64,000 nt of DNA, from the NCBI RefSeq assembly GCF_003589595.1, contig NW_020654080.1, forward strand, positions 8,380,527 through 8,444,526, in the 5' to 3' direction. This stretch comes from Hyposmocoma kahamanoa (Eukaryota > Arthropoda > Insecta > Lepidoptera > Cosmopterigidae). Within the stretch, counting starts at the first letter, position 1. Each line of letters starts with the position of its first letter. Shown here piece by piece: positions 12,800-23,700 of this stretch. A model generated the notes under the pieces. That model saw only the letters and a list, made by a program, of their open reading frames with translations. It was not told where the DNA came from and did not search any database. The position numbers and the translations under genes were made by a program.

Positions 12800-14610
12800 T
12801 ATTTAGAAAACTTTGACCTGGAGCTCCATAAATTCCTCCACACACAAACAGTTACTCATACAACGCTTATCCATACGGTAACACTTGTCGATAAACAATG
12901 GAAACCCTGGAGCGTTACAATTTCTTTGTACCTTGCGCTTATACGAGTATGTACGTGTGGTTGAGTCATTACGGTGACCTCTATGGGAAATGTCGGTACA
13001 AGAACATAGTATAGGGAATATTGAGTTGTCCTAGTTTTTGGAAATAGAAACCACCTAATGAATTAAAAAAGAAGTAGTGTAATTAAAATAGCTAACTTGA
13101 GTACCCAACACGAAATTGATAAAGATGAAGATAGGCAGAAAGAAGCATAGTCAGACGTCAGAGTAAACTCAAAAGCAACAACAAACACAGATCGATTCAA
13201 TAAGAATAAAAATTAACAGGAAAAAATATGAAATACAAACTAACTAAAAAATTAAATTGTGACATAAATGCACAACATGTTAATTATGCATCCTTTAAAA
13301 GGCTGTTGTGTGTAATCTGTGCGTTCGCGCTAGGAAGCAGGGTCAATGACACGCGTCGCGGCATACGGATGCGCCGGCGCATTGCACAATAATAGCTGTA
13401 GGCTACATGTTGCGTTAAAAAATGAGAAAAAATACGGCTTTCCGCGTAATTGAAAGCGTTTGAACGGCTTTGATGGGTTTGTGTTCGTAAATTGCTTACT
13501 TAGAGGTTGTACAGACATATGTTTAATTTAAAGAGGTCACCAAATTGTTGCAAAATGGAGACTTTTATTAAGCATGGTGCAAATGGTAGAATAATATGTA
13601 GCACCTAAAATATTTGTTCATAAATATGGCACTGAGAAACAATTCCTAAAAGTTCCGATCTTCAACACTTAAAAGTATTATAAACCAGAATTCAGACTAC
13701 TGAACTCTGTTTTATCATACTTTTAGAACTTCGTAGAATTACTAAATTCTACGGGATTCTAAGTCTTTATTACTATAGCATAAGCGCAATGTCCTTACAT
13801 AACAGTTTTAATAGCAGAAATATCTCCTGTAATAACTAATACGATACAATATACCTCTACATTTCATTTAACTAATAAATAATTGTACATTGAACTTTGT
13901 GTTTAGGGTTAATAAGTGCTAATCCAAGTATATATTCAATTAATCCTTTAGATCTATTATTCATGTCTATAAAGCCGTATCGGCTTGAATGAGTAACAAA
14001 CACAGAAACGTTCAATCATCGCTCCAACCAATCTTTCCTATTTATAATATAAGTGGGATTAATGGGAGTAACTACATTTCTATTAAGAACGACGTCAAGT
14101 TAACATGAACGTACATATGTCTCCCGTCTCTAGTAAATTACTAGTACTCGGCACTAATTCACATGCCCTTATCATAAAACATGTTCTGGAGGAAGTAAAT
14201 TTCCTCACATCTTGCGTTAGTTATCTTTGGAGCACGCATATCTACGAGTAAATAAATCAAACGTGTTAGTTAAGACATTTTGCTACTTAACATTAACGTT
14301 GTCGATCGTATTTGGTGCTCTCCCTCAAGGTATTACACCGGGTCCACTTTTGTTTTAAACTTTAATATATCGGCATTAAATGTACTATTTTCCTTTAGTT
14401 TTTCATCCTCTAAGGCTCTATTTGTATATTAAATGTCTAAATAGTGGTATATTGTGCAATTTGAACTTAACAGTTCATGCAGTACCAAAATATTGAAAGG
14501 TTGCTCTAGGGTTCCAATCTGGGTCCTCTGTTGTTCTTTAGAAGCATTCCTTTTTACCTGAACAAGACTGCAATATGTTCCCCGGTTCTTATCTAACTCC
14601 TATTTTGTTT
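12800..14610. other. Mostly unassigned DNA with a CpG-rich patch
   Basis: No gene is supported. Positions 13320-13470 are distinctly CpG-rich (GTCAATGACACGCGTCGCGG and nearby) inside an AT-rich background and carry a 62-codon minus-strand frame without recognisable motifs. This could be a cryptic exon, a promoter or an old repeat. I cannot decide. Confidence 0.35.
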
Positions 14611-14613
14611 CAG

Positions 14614-14723
14614 AGCGATGTCTCGGTGGAAGGGTAAGCTGAGGTAGCCGGCAGATGGCAGCAGTCAGCGCGGCGATGTACCGGCCAGGGGCTCTCGACC
14701 CCTCCTGCTATGCCACACAGAGG
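14614..14723 (+). CDS. Candidate first coding exon of an unidentified gene
   Basis: A polypyrimidine acceptor (TATTTTGTTTCAG, cut after 14613) precedes a GC-rich 110-bp segment that ends at a strong donor (AGG|GTGAGT, 14723/14724). Within it an ATG at 14655 opens 23 codons (MAAVSAAMYRPGALDPSCYA then TQR) and ends exactly in phase 0 at the donor. An in-frame TGA lies upstream of the ATG, so 14614-14654 would be 5' UTR. Earlier ATGs in other frames hit stops quickly. I do not recognise the peptide. The composition contrasts sharply with the AT-rich flanks, which favours a real exon in a gene with long introns. It could still be a chance coincidence of splice-like signals. Confidence 0.4.
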
Positions 14724-15789
14724 GTGAGTTGTTCGGAATATTTACTGTAGATGGCGTGGATATTAAGGAGAGTATATTCAGGTAGATATAGTCAGTTAGG
14801 CTGAAAACAAAATAGTAGCGAATTGACTTAGTCCGGTTGCTTTTGGTTTTGGTCACATCCATTACTTTTAGAAAACAATTCTATATAATACTAAATTATA
14901 CATCGATATTTATGTTGATATTAGTAATAAGAAGCAAATAAGCATTTTTATGGTAACAAATCAGGACAATTACATAGTAAAATGCTATCTTGACATGAAT
15001 ATGCATTAATACATAATAACAATGTCGTTTATCAATATTGTAGTATAATCTCAGTATAAAATGGAAGTTTATACATACGTGAAAATCGTTTTCAAACTAA
15101 GACATGCTACGCCTCGATAGGAATGTAAATAAACTTAACTTCAATGAATACAATAACGGTCGGGATCGTTTCCGGTAGAAAGGATAGCCTCTTGACGCCC
15201 GACCCAGCTCACGCGTCCCTTGCTTCAACAGAGAAATTAAGTACCCCTCTGTGTCAATGTTCTACATATTTGAATTTGTACTACAATGTTTGAATTTTAT
15301 TCATTCATTGTTTGGTTTGCATTGACTTTTCGATGTTTTCATAAATTTGAAGATTCAAGAGATTTCAGTTTTTATTTTCAATGATTTGTTGTTGACAAAG
15401 TTTTATGTCGATTTTAATTTACATATTATTTTTATCAATTATTTAAAAAAAAAAGTATACATTTCCCAAATGACTAAATCCCGCCAATTGGAAACATTTG
15501 GTTAGCGAGCACGCTCTTACACATTTATATATATTTACTTAATAATTAACTAAGTACGTAGCATTGAGAAAGTACGTCTCATGCATATAGAACATACAAC
15601 AACAAAATAATTTGTAAAACCTTTTTCAAAAGAGAATATCATCCCTCTTGTTTTTATCGTATCGATGTAAACCTTTATTAGTATTTCTTAACAACTTACC
15701 GCTGCCTTGTATGTTCTTTCAAGTATCTAATTTTGTAAAGAATAATAAGAAACTTTTTAAAAAGACACGGGACATTCACTATAGTAGCA

Positions 15790-15871
15790 CAATGGTAGTT
15801 AATTTAGTAGCATTTCCATTATTTATTATTAGTATTATTTACATCCGCACCCTTGTTTGTAATAAGTGTTT
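15790..15871 (+). repeat. Family K fragment
   Basis: AGTATTATTTACATCCGCAC and the following CCTTGTT occur exactly at 15831-15856 and again at 22353-22379 within family K copy 2. An R1 copy begins immediately after it. Confidence 0.45.
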
Positions 15872-16227
15872 AGTAGCAGTAGAGTTACTTGTGAACGTTC
15901 TTACAGGAAATTACTGCTACCTATCTATTTCTGCAGCAGATCGAGTATCGATGCGTGAGCGTTCCTGTCTTGAAGGGTACCTAAGGGTGCTGGTGAAATT
16001 ACTTAATTTACTTAAATTACTATTTATATAATAATTTAAGTAATTTAAATAATAATTATTATTTAAATTACTTAAATTACACAATTATGACGTGTCAACT
16101 TATGTCTCAGCCTGACCTCTGGGATTTAAAGATCTGTGTGACACAACAACTGATATGGACCGACGTGTCGCTTACCACCAGACGCATGATTTGTTCGTCC
16201 CGTCACTAGGTTATCATAAAAAAAATA
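15872..16227 (+). repeat. R1 repeat with internal AT-rich expansion
   Basis: It starts at AGTAGCAGTAGAG and ends at TCATAAAAAAAAT. The normal GAAATTACAGGCACATGG block is interrupted at about 16000-16080 by an AT-only stretch built from repeats of TTAAATTACTTAAATTAC in both orientations, a local hairpin-forming expansion. Confidence 0.8.
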
Positions 16228-16239
16228 CAGGAGCCCAGA

Positions 16240-17600
16240 CAGATTAGTTATACACAAATTAATTTACTACTAGAAACAATGCGGCGTCATGTGTGTGAGG
16301 TTTTAATATACGAGTATAATGAATTGCCCTCTGCTATAAAAATGATAAATAATAATCTTCTATTTAAGCTGATGTCATAGTTAAGAGATAAAAAATTCTA
16401 TTCAATCAAGGACTTTTTTATATATAAATCTCAATAAATTTGATCACTTAACATATGTATATGAAAATAAAATAAAAATGTTAGGTACTGTTATATTCTT
16501 GACATCTTCATGATATTACAAAAACTTACTAGGTGTTTGTTTATCTAATCTTAGTAATGAATGGTAATTGCTTTAGAATTGTTTAGCTGTCAAAATGTAT
16601 ATATCCGTAAATTAGCATATTAGTAAAATATGAGGACAGTTTTATTATGTGTACATATACTACCTTTGGTAAACAATTTAAGCAAATAAATATCATTTAT
16701 TCATTCGATTGCATACAGTTATAATGCTAAATTGCGAATCGTATTCGTCTATTGTCGTCCAGATTGCGCCAGCCGGCTGGCGCAGTAATCGAATGGTACG
16801 TCATGTGGGGAGACTCCTTGAGTGTTAAATAGTGCCATTTTTAATTTATTTTTTATAAATTTATTAGGAAAAAGAACCTCAGATCGTTATATATATACGA
16901 GGTACTACATATTTATCAAAATCAAATTTGTCCAAATGGAAATCGAATGGTTGGTTTGTAAATATCTACTATTTACATACATGGAATCACTTAAAGTATT
17001 CACACGACATTGTTAACAAATAGAACAACCATTTTTCATTCTTGTAATTAAGAACACGCCTAAACTACGAAGGGAGCCAACTTCAGTGATATAAGTTCTA
17101 AGATCTTGTAACCAGATGAAACTAGATAGAACTGCCCTAAGCTTGCCGAATTTGGTTACGCTCTGTTGCTGCAACTTACCAGTTTTGGAACTATTTACAT
17201 ATTACCTCAATTTTGGTTTGGTTGCTATTAAAACATTTGCGATATTAGTCCTTCGATACGCGTATATTCGATATATTGCACTTCACAATAATTATATAAG
17301 TACCATACTTGTTTTAAATTTGTAAAATGACCGATAGTGATAGAAAAAATGATGATCATTTTTATTAAATTATTTAAATTTTTGCACGACGCAAGTTTAC
17401 ATCAAGTTTACGAATTAAACGATGCCACTGCAAAAATATATTTCCATCAATATTTCTGTTATAATTCCATATTTGATAGGTATTCAAAAGGAGTCTCTCT
17501 TTCTCAAAAGGAATCTTTGTATTAAAAGCAAAAGCCAACTTTTACAACCTGTTTGACATTGACGGATAAAATTGGCAATTGATTTATTTCGTCTCTAAAT
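16240..17600. other. Unassigned AT-rich DNA upstream of the NDUFV3-like gene
   Basis: No gene is supported. It contains one perfect 20-bp GC-rich palindrome (16765-16784). The last 100 bases before 17633 would contain the promoter and 5' UTR of the NDUFV3-like gene, but I cannot identify an initiator confidently. Confidence 0.4.
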
Positions 17601-17632
17601 TTTAATTTTGAAGTTGAAATTTTCCCTACAAA

Positions 17633-17941
17633 ATGATGGCGAGATCCGCATTAAGGGGTCATTTTGTGCGAGTGATTTCAAAGGCTTACAGTTCGGATAA
17701 AAACCAAAAGACTGGATCTACTTCATCTAGTGCAATACCGCCTGAAAAAGTACCTGGACTGAGCAGTGCTGTGATATCCTCAGCTACGGAGCCTGTGGGC
17801 CCTGGGGTACAACCTGACAAGACCGGAGTATATAAAACTCCTGAATACTTCTGCTACAATCGAATGAGCTTCTATGAAGCTGAAGTTGAAATTGCGAAGT
17901 ACCGAAATCCTGTACCTGCAATAAAAAGCATTGGAGATTAA
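17633..17941 (+). CDS. NDUFV3: Mitochondrial NDUFV3-like complex I subunit, single exon
   Basis: A 102-residue frame with two tandem ATGs; I use the first. Residues 1-21 (MMARSALRGHFVRVISKAYS) are basic and free of acidic residues, as in a mitochondrial presequence. Residues about 28-60 are a Ser/Pro/Gly-rich linker. Residues about 67-95 (YKTPEYFCYNRMSFYEAEVE, then IAKYRNPVP) match the pattern of the conserved C-terminus of NDUFV3, the small accessory subunit next to NDUFV1/NDUFV2 in the peripheral arm of respiratory complex I. An AATAAA lies at 17959-17964, 18 bases after the stop. No intron is seen. The frame is intact and I see no poly(A) tract or target duplication, so a native gene is favoured over a retrocopy, but this is not settled. 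Family identification is by pattern, not by search. Confidence 0.65.
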   Translation: MMARSALRGHFVRVISKAYSSDKNQKTGSTSSSAIPPEKVPGLSSAVISSATEPVGPGVQPDKTGVYKTPEYFCYNRMSFYEAEVEIAKYRNPVPAIKSIGD

Positions 17942-17958
17942 TTGATAAACCTTTTAAT

Positions 17959-17964
17959 AATAAA
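17959..17964 (+). terminator. Putative polyadenylation signal
   Basis: AATAAA lies 18 bases downstream of the stop of the NDUFV3-like frame. In an AT-rich region such hexamers are common, so its meaning depends on that gene being real. Confidence 0.4.
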
Positions 17965-18493
17965 TTTGATTCTGTTATGAGAATTGTTTCATCAACTGAT
18001 GTTCTTTTAATCATCTAACATTACTTTTTTCTTTGGTCTTGTTTATGAAATTTACATATAAATTACAGATATCTTTTTCTTTTCAAAATCTTTTCTTATT
18101 TAATAATATTAAAATCGTTTTCTTTCAATTGCTCTCAAAATATTTCACAATCCTAGCAAGTATTGTATACATTATATTTCGTAACTCTGGAAATTCCCTC
18201 CGATTTGTTAGTAATAAACATATTCTATATCTTAATTCTGTTAATTGGATGTATCAAAAGAACGTCTCGTAACGAGTCGAATATAAGTATCCTTCCATTT
18301 CCTTTATGGTTTTTTTCGTGTGTAACATAAGATAACACAAAGGTAACTTTGATGTTAATGTAATATGATTCTTTTTTTTTTGCTAATATTTCGAATTGGA
18401 TTATTTTCAATAACACGGATACCATTATGGCAATATTAATATATCGTTAAGTTATATTTCCTGATTCGTGATAGTTTCACTGGAATTTTTAGA

Positions 18494-18548
18494 AACAGCA
18501 GAACTCCTTGTGTAAGGGTTCGGACCAGGGAGGTACTACCACTCTATC
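18494..18548 (+). repeat. R1 5' fragment
   Basis: GCAGAACTCCTTGTG, GGGTTCGGACCAGGGAGG and ACTACCAC match only the first 55 bp of R1. It lies just upstream of a nearly complete copy in the same orientation. Confidence 0.6.
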
Positions 18549-18557
18549 AACATATTT

Positions 18558-18868
18558 AGCAGCAGTAGAGCCCCTTGTGAAAGAGTTCGTCCATGGAAGT
18601 ACTGCCACCTTGCCTATTTCTGCCGCCAAGCAGTAATGTCAGCATTACTGTGTTCCGGTTTTGAAGGGTAAGGGTGCTGTTGAAATTACAGGCACATGGG
18701 ACATGTCAACTTATATCTCAGAGTGTCGGGCGCAGTGGCAGTGCCCCTCAGATCTTTGCGATTTAAAGCTATGAGTAGCACTGCAACTGTTGTGAGTAGG
18801 TGTGTCGTTTACCACCAGACGCACGACCTGTTTGTTCTGTCGCTTGATATCATAAAAAAAAAATCAAA
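18558..18868 (+). repeat. R1 repeat, near full length
   Basis: This is the best reference copy in the window. It starts AGCAGCAGTAGAGCC, passes through AGCAGTAATGTCAGCATTAC, GAAATTACAGGCACATGG, GCGATTTAAAGC and ACCACCAGACGCACGACC, and ends TCATAAAAAAAAAA. No box A or B is obvious, so a LINE-derived or other SINE origin is possible. Confidence 0.85.
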
Positions 18869-18976
18869 AACTGCAGTGTCTGGTAAACAGAATAAGCGGC
18901 GACTCTTAACTACGTTACAAGTATTAACGTATATAATTATAATGTTAATGTACATAACAAAACCTTTTTTATTAAC

Positions 18977-19329
18977 CGTGTTCAAAAAAAAGGAGGAGGT
19001 TCTCACTTCCGACTGATTTTTTGTAGTACGCGTACGCGATTGTTCCGGTATTTGTGAACTGATTTTGATGATTCTGTTTTGTTGGAAAAAGGGTACCTCA
19101 GTATTGGTCCCATTTAAATTTGAATATAAATATTCTACCACTAAAACAAACAAACTAAGGGATGAATCCGGTTCTCGCCGACTTTCCGGTAACCGATTTC
19201 AACAAAACTTGGCAAATAGGTTTAATTCCACGAACTTTTCAGGTTGTTTTTTTGTTATCGCGTAACACGCATACAAACAAATACAAACAAATACAGACGA
19301 AATGAGAACCTCCTTTTTTGAAGTCGGAA
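18977..19329. mobile_element. Family I element with inverted termini
   Basis: The left end (GTTCAAAAAAAAGGAGGAGG then TTCTCA) and the reverse complement of the right end (ACTTCAAAAAAGGAGGTTCT) are inverted repeats of about 30 bp. The interior includes GATTTTGATGATTCTG, GGGTACCTCAGT and ACTTTCCGGTAACCGATTTC. This is a non-coding interspersed repeat with TIR-like ends. Partial relatives lie at 339-532 and 31838-32000. Confidence 0.65.
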
Positions 19330-19381
19330 AAAATATGTATGGAAATAATGATAGCAAAACATCATGATATTCAATAAAATA

Positions 19382-19595
19382 ATTCGATACCTCCCACGTA
19401 AGTTGTTGTAAGTAAAAATACCATTTTTTGCTTTTTAACTTAAATATATACTTTTTTATGTATTATAACATACACAACAAAGGATATATTTAAGTAATAA
19501 AAGTAAAACAATGGTATTCTGACTGAAGGTTCCATGTTAAAAAGCAAAAAAAATGGTATTTAGAAATACAACTATTTAAGTGGGATGTATCGAAT
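19382..19595. mobile_element. Hairpin MITE
   Basis: The left arm starting ATTCGATACCTCCCACGTAA and the reverse of the right arm (ATTCGATACATCCCACTTAA) continue into a shared ATACCATTTTTTGCTTTTTAA, giving arms of about 65-70 bp. A TA precedes the left end (19380-19381). The matching TA on the right is not clear. Confidence 0.65.
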
Positions 19596-19743
19596 GTTAG
19601 GTACTCTTTTTTATGTAGCCAATACGATGTCCTTTTTTGATTACATAATACCATTTAAACAATACCTACCAGGAAATCAGCAGTGAATTTTACTACGACT
19701 AATAGAGATTGAAATAATTAAAGTTTTTAACAAGGATTACAGC

Positions 19744-19794
19744 AGATCGAAGGAATTTTTCTTTATTTTGTTGGATCTTTGTATCAATAATAGC
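19744..19794 (+). repeat. SINE B tail fragment
   Basis: GATCGAAGGAATTTTTCTTT followed by GGATCTTTGTATCAATAAT is the 3' end of SINE B. The head is absent. Confidence 0.5.
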
Positions 19795-20264
19795 AACACT
19801 AATATGTATTTTAGAAACTAACTAAACAGTTATAACAGAAAATAATATTTGTTCAACTATCTCTTAGTACTTGTCAACGAAGTATACTGGAAAGTACATA
19901 TTTGCGTTTTTATCGTAAATAGAAAATTGTTTTTCAACTTTCTGTCGATGGGCTGACATAACGTCTTGCATAAATCAACAACTTAACAATAACAATAATT
20001 TGCATTTTTGTTTACATACAAACCTCTTTTGTGGGTATTAGAATGAAAAAGAAGTCTTGTGTTCACTTTAGTTTAAAACCTACACGGTGTTAAATACTTT
20101 AGCTAAAACTTCAAATTTAAATAATGCTAATGATGACCTGATCGCCTTGAAAACAAATTAAATTATTTCAAGGAATGATCCTATGCTTTTTATATGTCGC
20201 TGTATACAGAGATATGTAAGAGTAACGGAATTCACACCTGCTAAACAGACCAGTCAGATCAGTA

Positions 20265-20474
20265 CAGCAGCAGTAGAAGTCCTTGCGAAAGCGTTCGTAC
20301 ATGAAGGTATTGCCACCGTATCTATTTCTGCCGCCAAGCAGTAATGTGAGCATTATTTCGTTCCGGCTTTGTGAGGTAAGGGTAAGGGCACGGGTGGCGG
20401 GCGCCGTGAAAGTGTCTCTCAAATATTTGCGATTTAAAGCTTTGAGTGTGGCACTGCAACTGTTATGGTAGGCG
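20265..20474 (+). repeat. R1 repeat, left part of an interrupted copy
   Basis: It runs from AGCAGCAGTAGAAGTCC to GCAACTGTTATGGTAGGC, where R1 stops abruptly. The missing tail reappears at 21339-21402, so about 860 bp was inserted here. Confidence 0.75.
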
Positions 20475-21113
20475 GCAATTTGGTAGTTGACTTTAGAGTC
20501 AACAGCTTAGCGGTGAAAAGGTTGTAAACCACCAATAGGGAGTAATAAATAGATTACTCGGTCCACATGACCTTATTGTATAAGGTAAAGGCGTAAAGTA
20601 AGCTGCAACAAAAAAAAATAGTAATAAACACAGGTACAATATCAAAAACATACTAAATGCTACAAAAGGTGCGAGACTGTAAAACTTACCCCGAAAGGGC
20701 CGTGCTCGCTTCTGACATTAGTTAGAGAGTGACGACGGAACGAAACAAGAACGAGGCAAAGGAATTAAAGAACGATTCAAAATTTGAAAATAAGTGGCCA
20801 GGAGCCACAAAAGAGAAAAGGTGATAAAAAGGCGAGATGACGATGGAGGAGGTAGCATCGTCACAGCGGTGGCAACCGCTAGTTGTGCAATACACGACGG
20901 GGCGCCCATTCAAGGCACTAGCCTTTTGAGAATCGGATGAAGTCTATATCACCGGACTGATCTGGGGCTAGGATATGACTGATAAGGTCCATGTGTAAGC
21001 ATGTTTGCACAGGTAATAGTGCCCTTCCCATGGAACCAAGAGGCTGGGTAGGGAGGGCACTATAATCAAAATTTTGTGAAAGATATAGGAATGTTATGGG
21101 TAGTTTTATATAA
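20475..21113. mobile_element. Unidentified insertion inside R1
   Basis: This 640-bp stretch lies between the two halves of one R1 copy together with the following SINE A. It includes GC-rich non-repeat sequence around 20700-21060 (GGAGGAGGTAGCATCGTCAC; GAGGCTGGGTAGGGAGGGCA). Minus-strand frames of 63 codons have no recognisable domain. The class of element is unknown. Confidence 0.5.
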
Positions 21114-21336
21114 CTGCCTCCGTGGCCGAACGGTTACCATACCGGACTGCCACGCAGAGGTCCCCGGGTTCGATTCCCGGGCCGGGAGAAATATTTGTAT
21201 GGCCTACATTTATTTCTCTCGTGAGTTTGGGTGTAATTTGTGGTTGTCTATGTGTGTGTCCATGGCACCCGCGACACAGGGTTTCCCTAGTGCGGGGCTG
21301 TGTTGAGTGTGTGCGTTATTATTATTATTAATAAGT
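21114..21336 (+). repeat. SINE A, full length
   Basis: The tRNA-like head has box A (GTGGCCGAACGGTTACC) and box B (GGGTTCGATTCCCGGG). The body reads AATATTTGTATGGCC, TTTCTCTCGTGAGTTTGG and CATGGCACCCGCGACACAGG, with an ATT-repeat tail. This is the cleanest of seven copies. The box A pattern GGCCGA.CGG is like type II tRNAs (Leu/Ser). There is no anticodon stem worth calling a tRNA gene. Confidence 0.9.
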
Positions 21337-21338
21337 TC

Positions 21339-21402
21339 CTTACCACCAGGCACACGATTTGTTCGCCACGTCCACGTCTCGTCACTTGACTTCATAAAAA
21401 AA
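21339..21402 (+). repeat. R1 repeat, right part of the interrupted copy
   Basis: CTTACCACCAGGCACACGAT through CACTTGACTTCATAAAAAAA is the 3' end of R1 and continues the sequence lost at 20474. Confidence 0.75.
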
Positions 21403-21409
21403 TGAACCA

Positions 21410-22335
21410 ATATAGAGAAGTTCATTCTTTTGAATTATTTGAGTTTTGATTTTTTTGGTACGTAACATGTATTTGAATTGTGGTGTTCTAATTTACGACG
21501 GGCCATGGCAGAAACAGCGAGGGCTATGTAGTTAGCGTAGACCACAGATGCTGAATCATGGGCCCTTGTGACATGCTTATTTATGTTAACTTTATTTTTT
21601 GTTTGAAATTTATGTATTTCGCACGTCAAATAAAACCCATTTTATTTTACTTCCGACAAGCTGTCTATCGTAAGTCGAACATGGTAACGTATACAGCTTT
21701 CTGAATACAAAAAGTACCCTAAGAAGAGACGAGTTAGGTACGGTTTTCTAAAACTCTAAACAACTGAAATGTAATATGAAGCGAAGCCCTTGAAGCGTCT
21801 TTCCAGCTGCCGCATAAGTTTCAGCCAGTAAGGAATAATGTATAGTATATCCAATATGAATTAGGTGCCACTTTTCTTGAGAAACGCTCGTAAGTAAGCG
21901 TCTCTCATTCTCATATACGCAACCCAGGACTTCCTCACCCAACGTTGTCAAGTAACGTCAACTGTGTATGTGAAGAGCGAGATCGATTTATCATTTTCAA
22001 CTATTAGATTAAGATCTTTCCACCTGAACGTCGGCCAATATAGAGCGAGTCCATTGGGTCAACTGCTATAAAGAAACTTTGTGTCCTATTTAAAGTTAGA
22101 CGTTAGATAAAGTCAGAGTAGATTTTACTTTACCACAATGTTTATTGAGACAAGATTCGCTCTTCTATGTAGCAGTGTTGTCATCTGTGAAACGTATCTG
22201 CCTCGCAACATACAACTGGTACCGCTCTAACGAGTCCTGGACTTACCGAGGCATGAGTGTCATTGATAACAACTTTCTCACACGGAAGGCCTCGAACGTC
22301 CAGTAGCCTGCTTTTCCGTATTTTACATGATACAT
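21410..22335. other. Unassigned DNA
   Basis: No supported gene or repeat. Frames of 64-67 codons on the minus strand have no recognisable motifs. Confidence 0.4.
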
Positions 22336-22339
22336 TTCC

Positions 22340-22610
22340 GCCATTGTACGATAGTATTATTTACATCCGCACCCTTGTTATAATAGCCACATTTGCAAAA
22401 TGACACTTTTCAAGAGAGAAATATAAAGGTTGTATTAATGAGATTAGTCGATAACTTTTTATGCTTAAAATAGGAGAATTGTAAAATATGAAATAGGTAT
22501 AATATTTACATATCAAATATATTTTATGTAATTGGTATTTTCAATATGACTTTCATGTGGTAAAAGCACTTTTGATGTATGATCCTTGTGGTTTAATCCT
22601 GCCCGCTCCT
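22340..22610 (+). repeat. Family K repeat, copy 2
   Basis: It aligns in order with 2690-2962: CACATTTGCAAAAT, TTAGTCGATAA, GACTTTCATGTGGTA, GCACTTTTGATGTA and CTTGTGGTTTAATCC. It is more diverged than the copy near 36.3 kb. Confidence 0.6.
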
Positions 22611-23309
22611 ATTCGTCACCAATCAATCAGAGATGCGGTAAGGGATTTCACCCCTATACCGTAAATGCTCCATCATTTGCACAAAGCGTTTTGCTTCTAC
22701 ATTCGTTATGTTTACAGCTACGTAGTGTAACCTTTGCCATGTTCCTTATACTCGGATCGATATAAACGGAGTGTTTTTAAGATCAAAGTGGGCATATATG
22801 TTCTAAGCGAGCTTATAACGTGTCCGCATATTCACATATCATCAAGGGAGATTGTGGACAGAAATAAGTCTAATTCAAATTTGAAATATAACTGACAATT
22901 GTAATATCTCAGTTTTTTACCTGCATCTCCACCCCACCACAATGGAGCATGCATATAGTAAAAAGAATAGAATAAAAAGAAAGAATATCTAAAGAATGAC
23001 TGTTCTCTTTCGTCTTGTAAAGGCCCAAGTTAAGTGTTCAGGGAATATGTCTGCTGATAAGGAGGTCTAATTTATAGCCGTTCACCATATAAATGTGGAA
23101 GCGTAACGCTTTCTGCGAATCTTTGGAATATCCACAAAATAGGGTTGGAACCACAGGCTTCGTCTAGTCCCCTGATGATGGAAAGGGGAAGGCGGATTTA
23201 AAGTGTGCAATTCCATCGCACAATCTCAGTCGTGATATACGAGTATCCTGTAGACTACTGATATGAAATATTGTAGGTAGCACCCCGTCGCTCTTTGAGA
23301 TAAGTTTAA

Positions 23310-23451
23310 CTGCCTCAGTGGCCGAACGGTTACGACGCCGGACTGCCACGCAGAGGTCTCAGGTTCGATTCCCGGGCCGGGAGAAATATTTGTATGGCCT
23401 ACGTTTATTTCTCTCGTGAGTTTGGGAGTAATTTGTGTTGTCTATGTGTGT
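23310..23451 (+). repeat. SINE A, 3' truncated
   Basis: Head and first body half are present (GTGGCCGAACGGTTACG; TTCGATTCCCGGGCCGG; TTTCTCTCGTGAGTTTGG). It is cut at GTCTATGTGTG, where SINE E begins. The SINE A tail does not resume downstream. Confidence 0.8.
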
Positions 23452-23700
23452 GCCGTGGTGATAGCTCAATGTGAAAACAGTTGTTCCTCAATTAAGAGAT
23501 TGCCGGTTCCAGTAACTATGGAGGCATGCACTTATGAATCATTTCAAAGTTACATACATATATTTGAGATAATTTTGTAGAACTTTCTCATCTCATCTCT
23601 CACAGTGGGTCAGCGTGGTGGTAGTCTATAGTTTGAACACTGAATCCTTCGACAAGACCCGTGTCCCACTATGGGATATATAATGTGTTGATGAGATAAT
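23452..23700 (+). repeat. tRNA-headed SINE (family E)
   Basis: The head GCCGTGGTGATAGCTCAATG with a box B-like GCCGGTTCCAGTAACT is followed by a body with TGGAGGCATGCACTTATGAA, GTGGTGGTAGTCTATAGTTT and ACCCGTGTCCCACTATGGGA. It directly abuts the truncated SINE A. Confidence 0.7.

Noticed and set aside
15648..16031. 127-codon plus-strand frame
   Set aside because: Its second half is translated R1 sequence, and the first half shows no motif.
21114..21190. Possible tRNA gene (box A and box B present)
   Set aside because: The same head occurs in seven places, each followed by the same SINE body, and no proper anticodon arm is formed.
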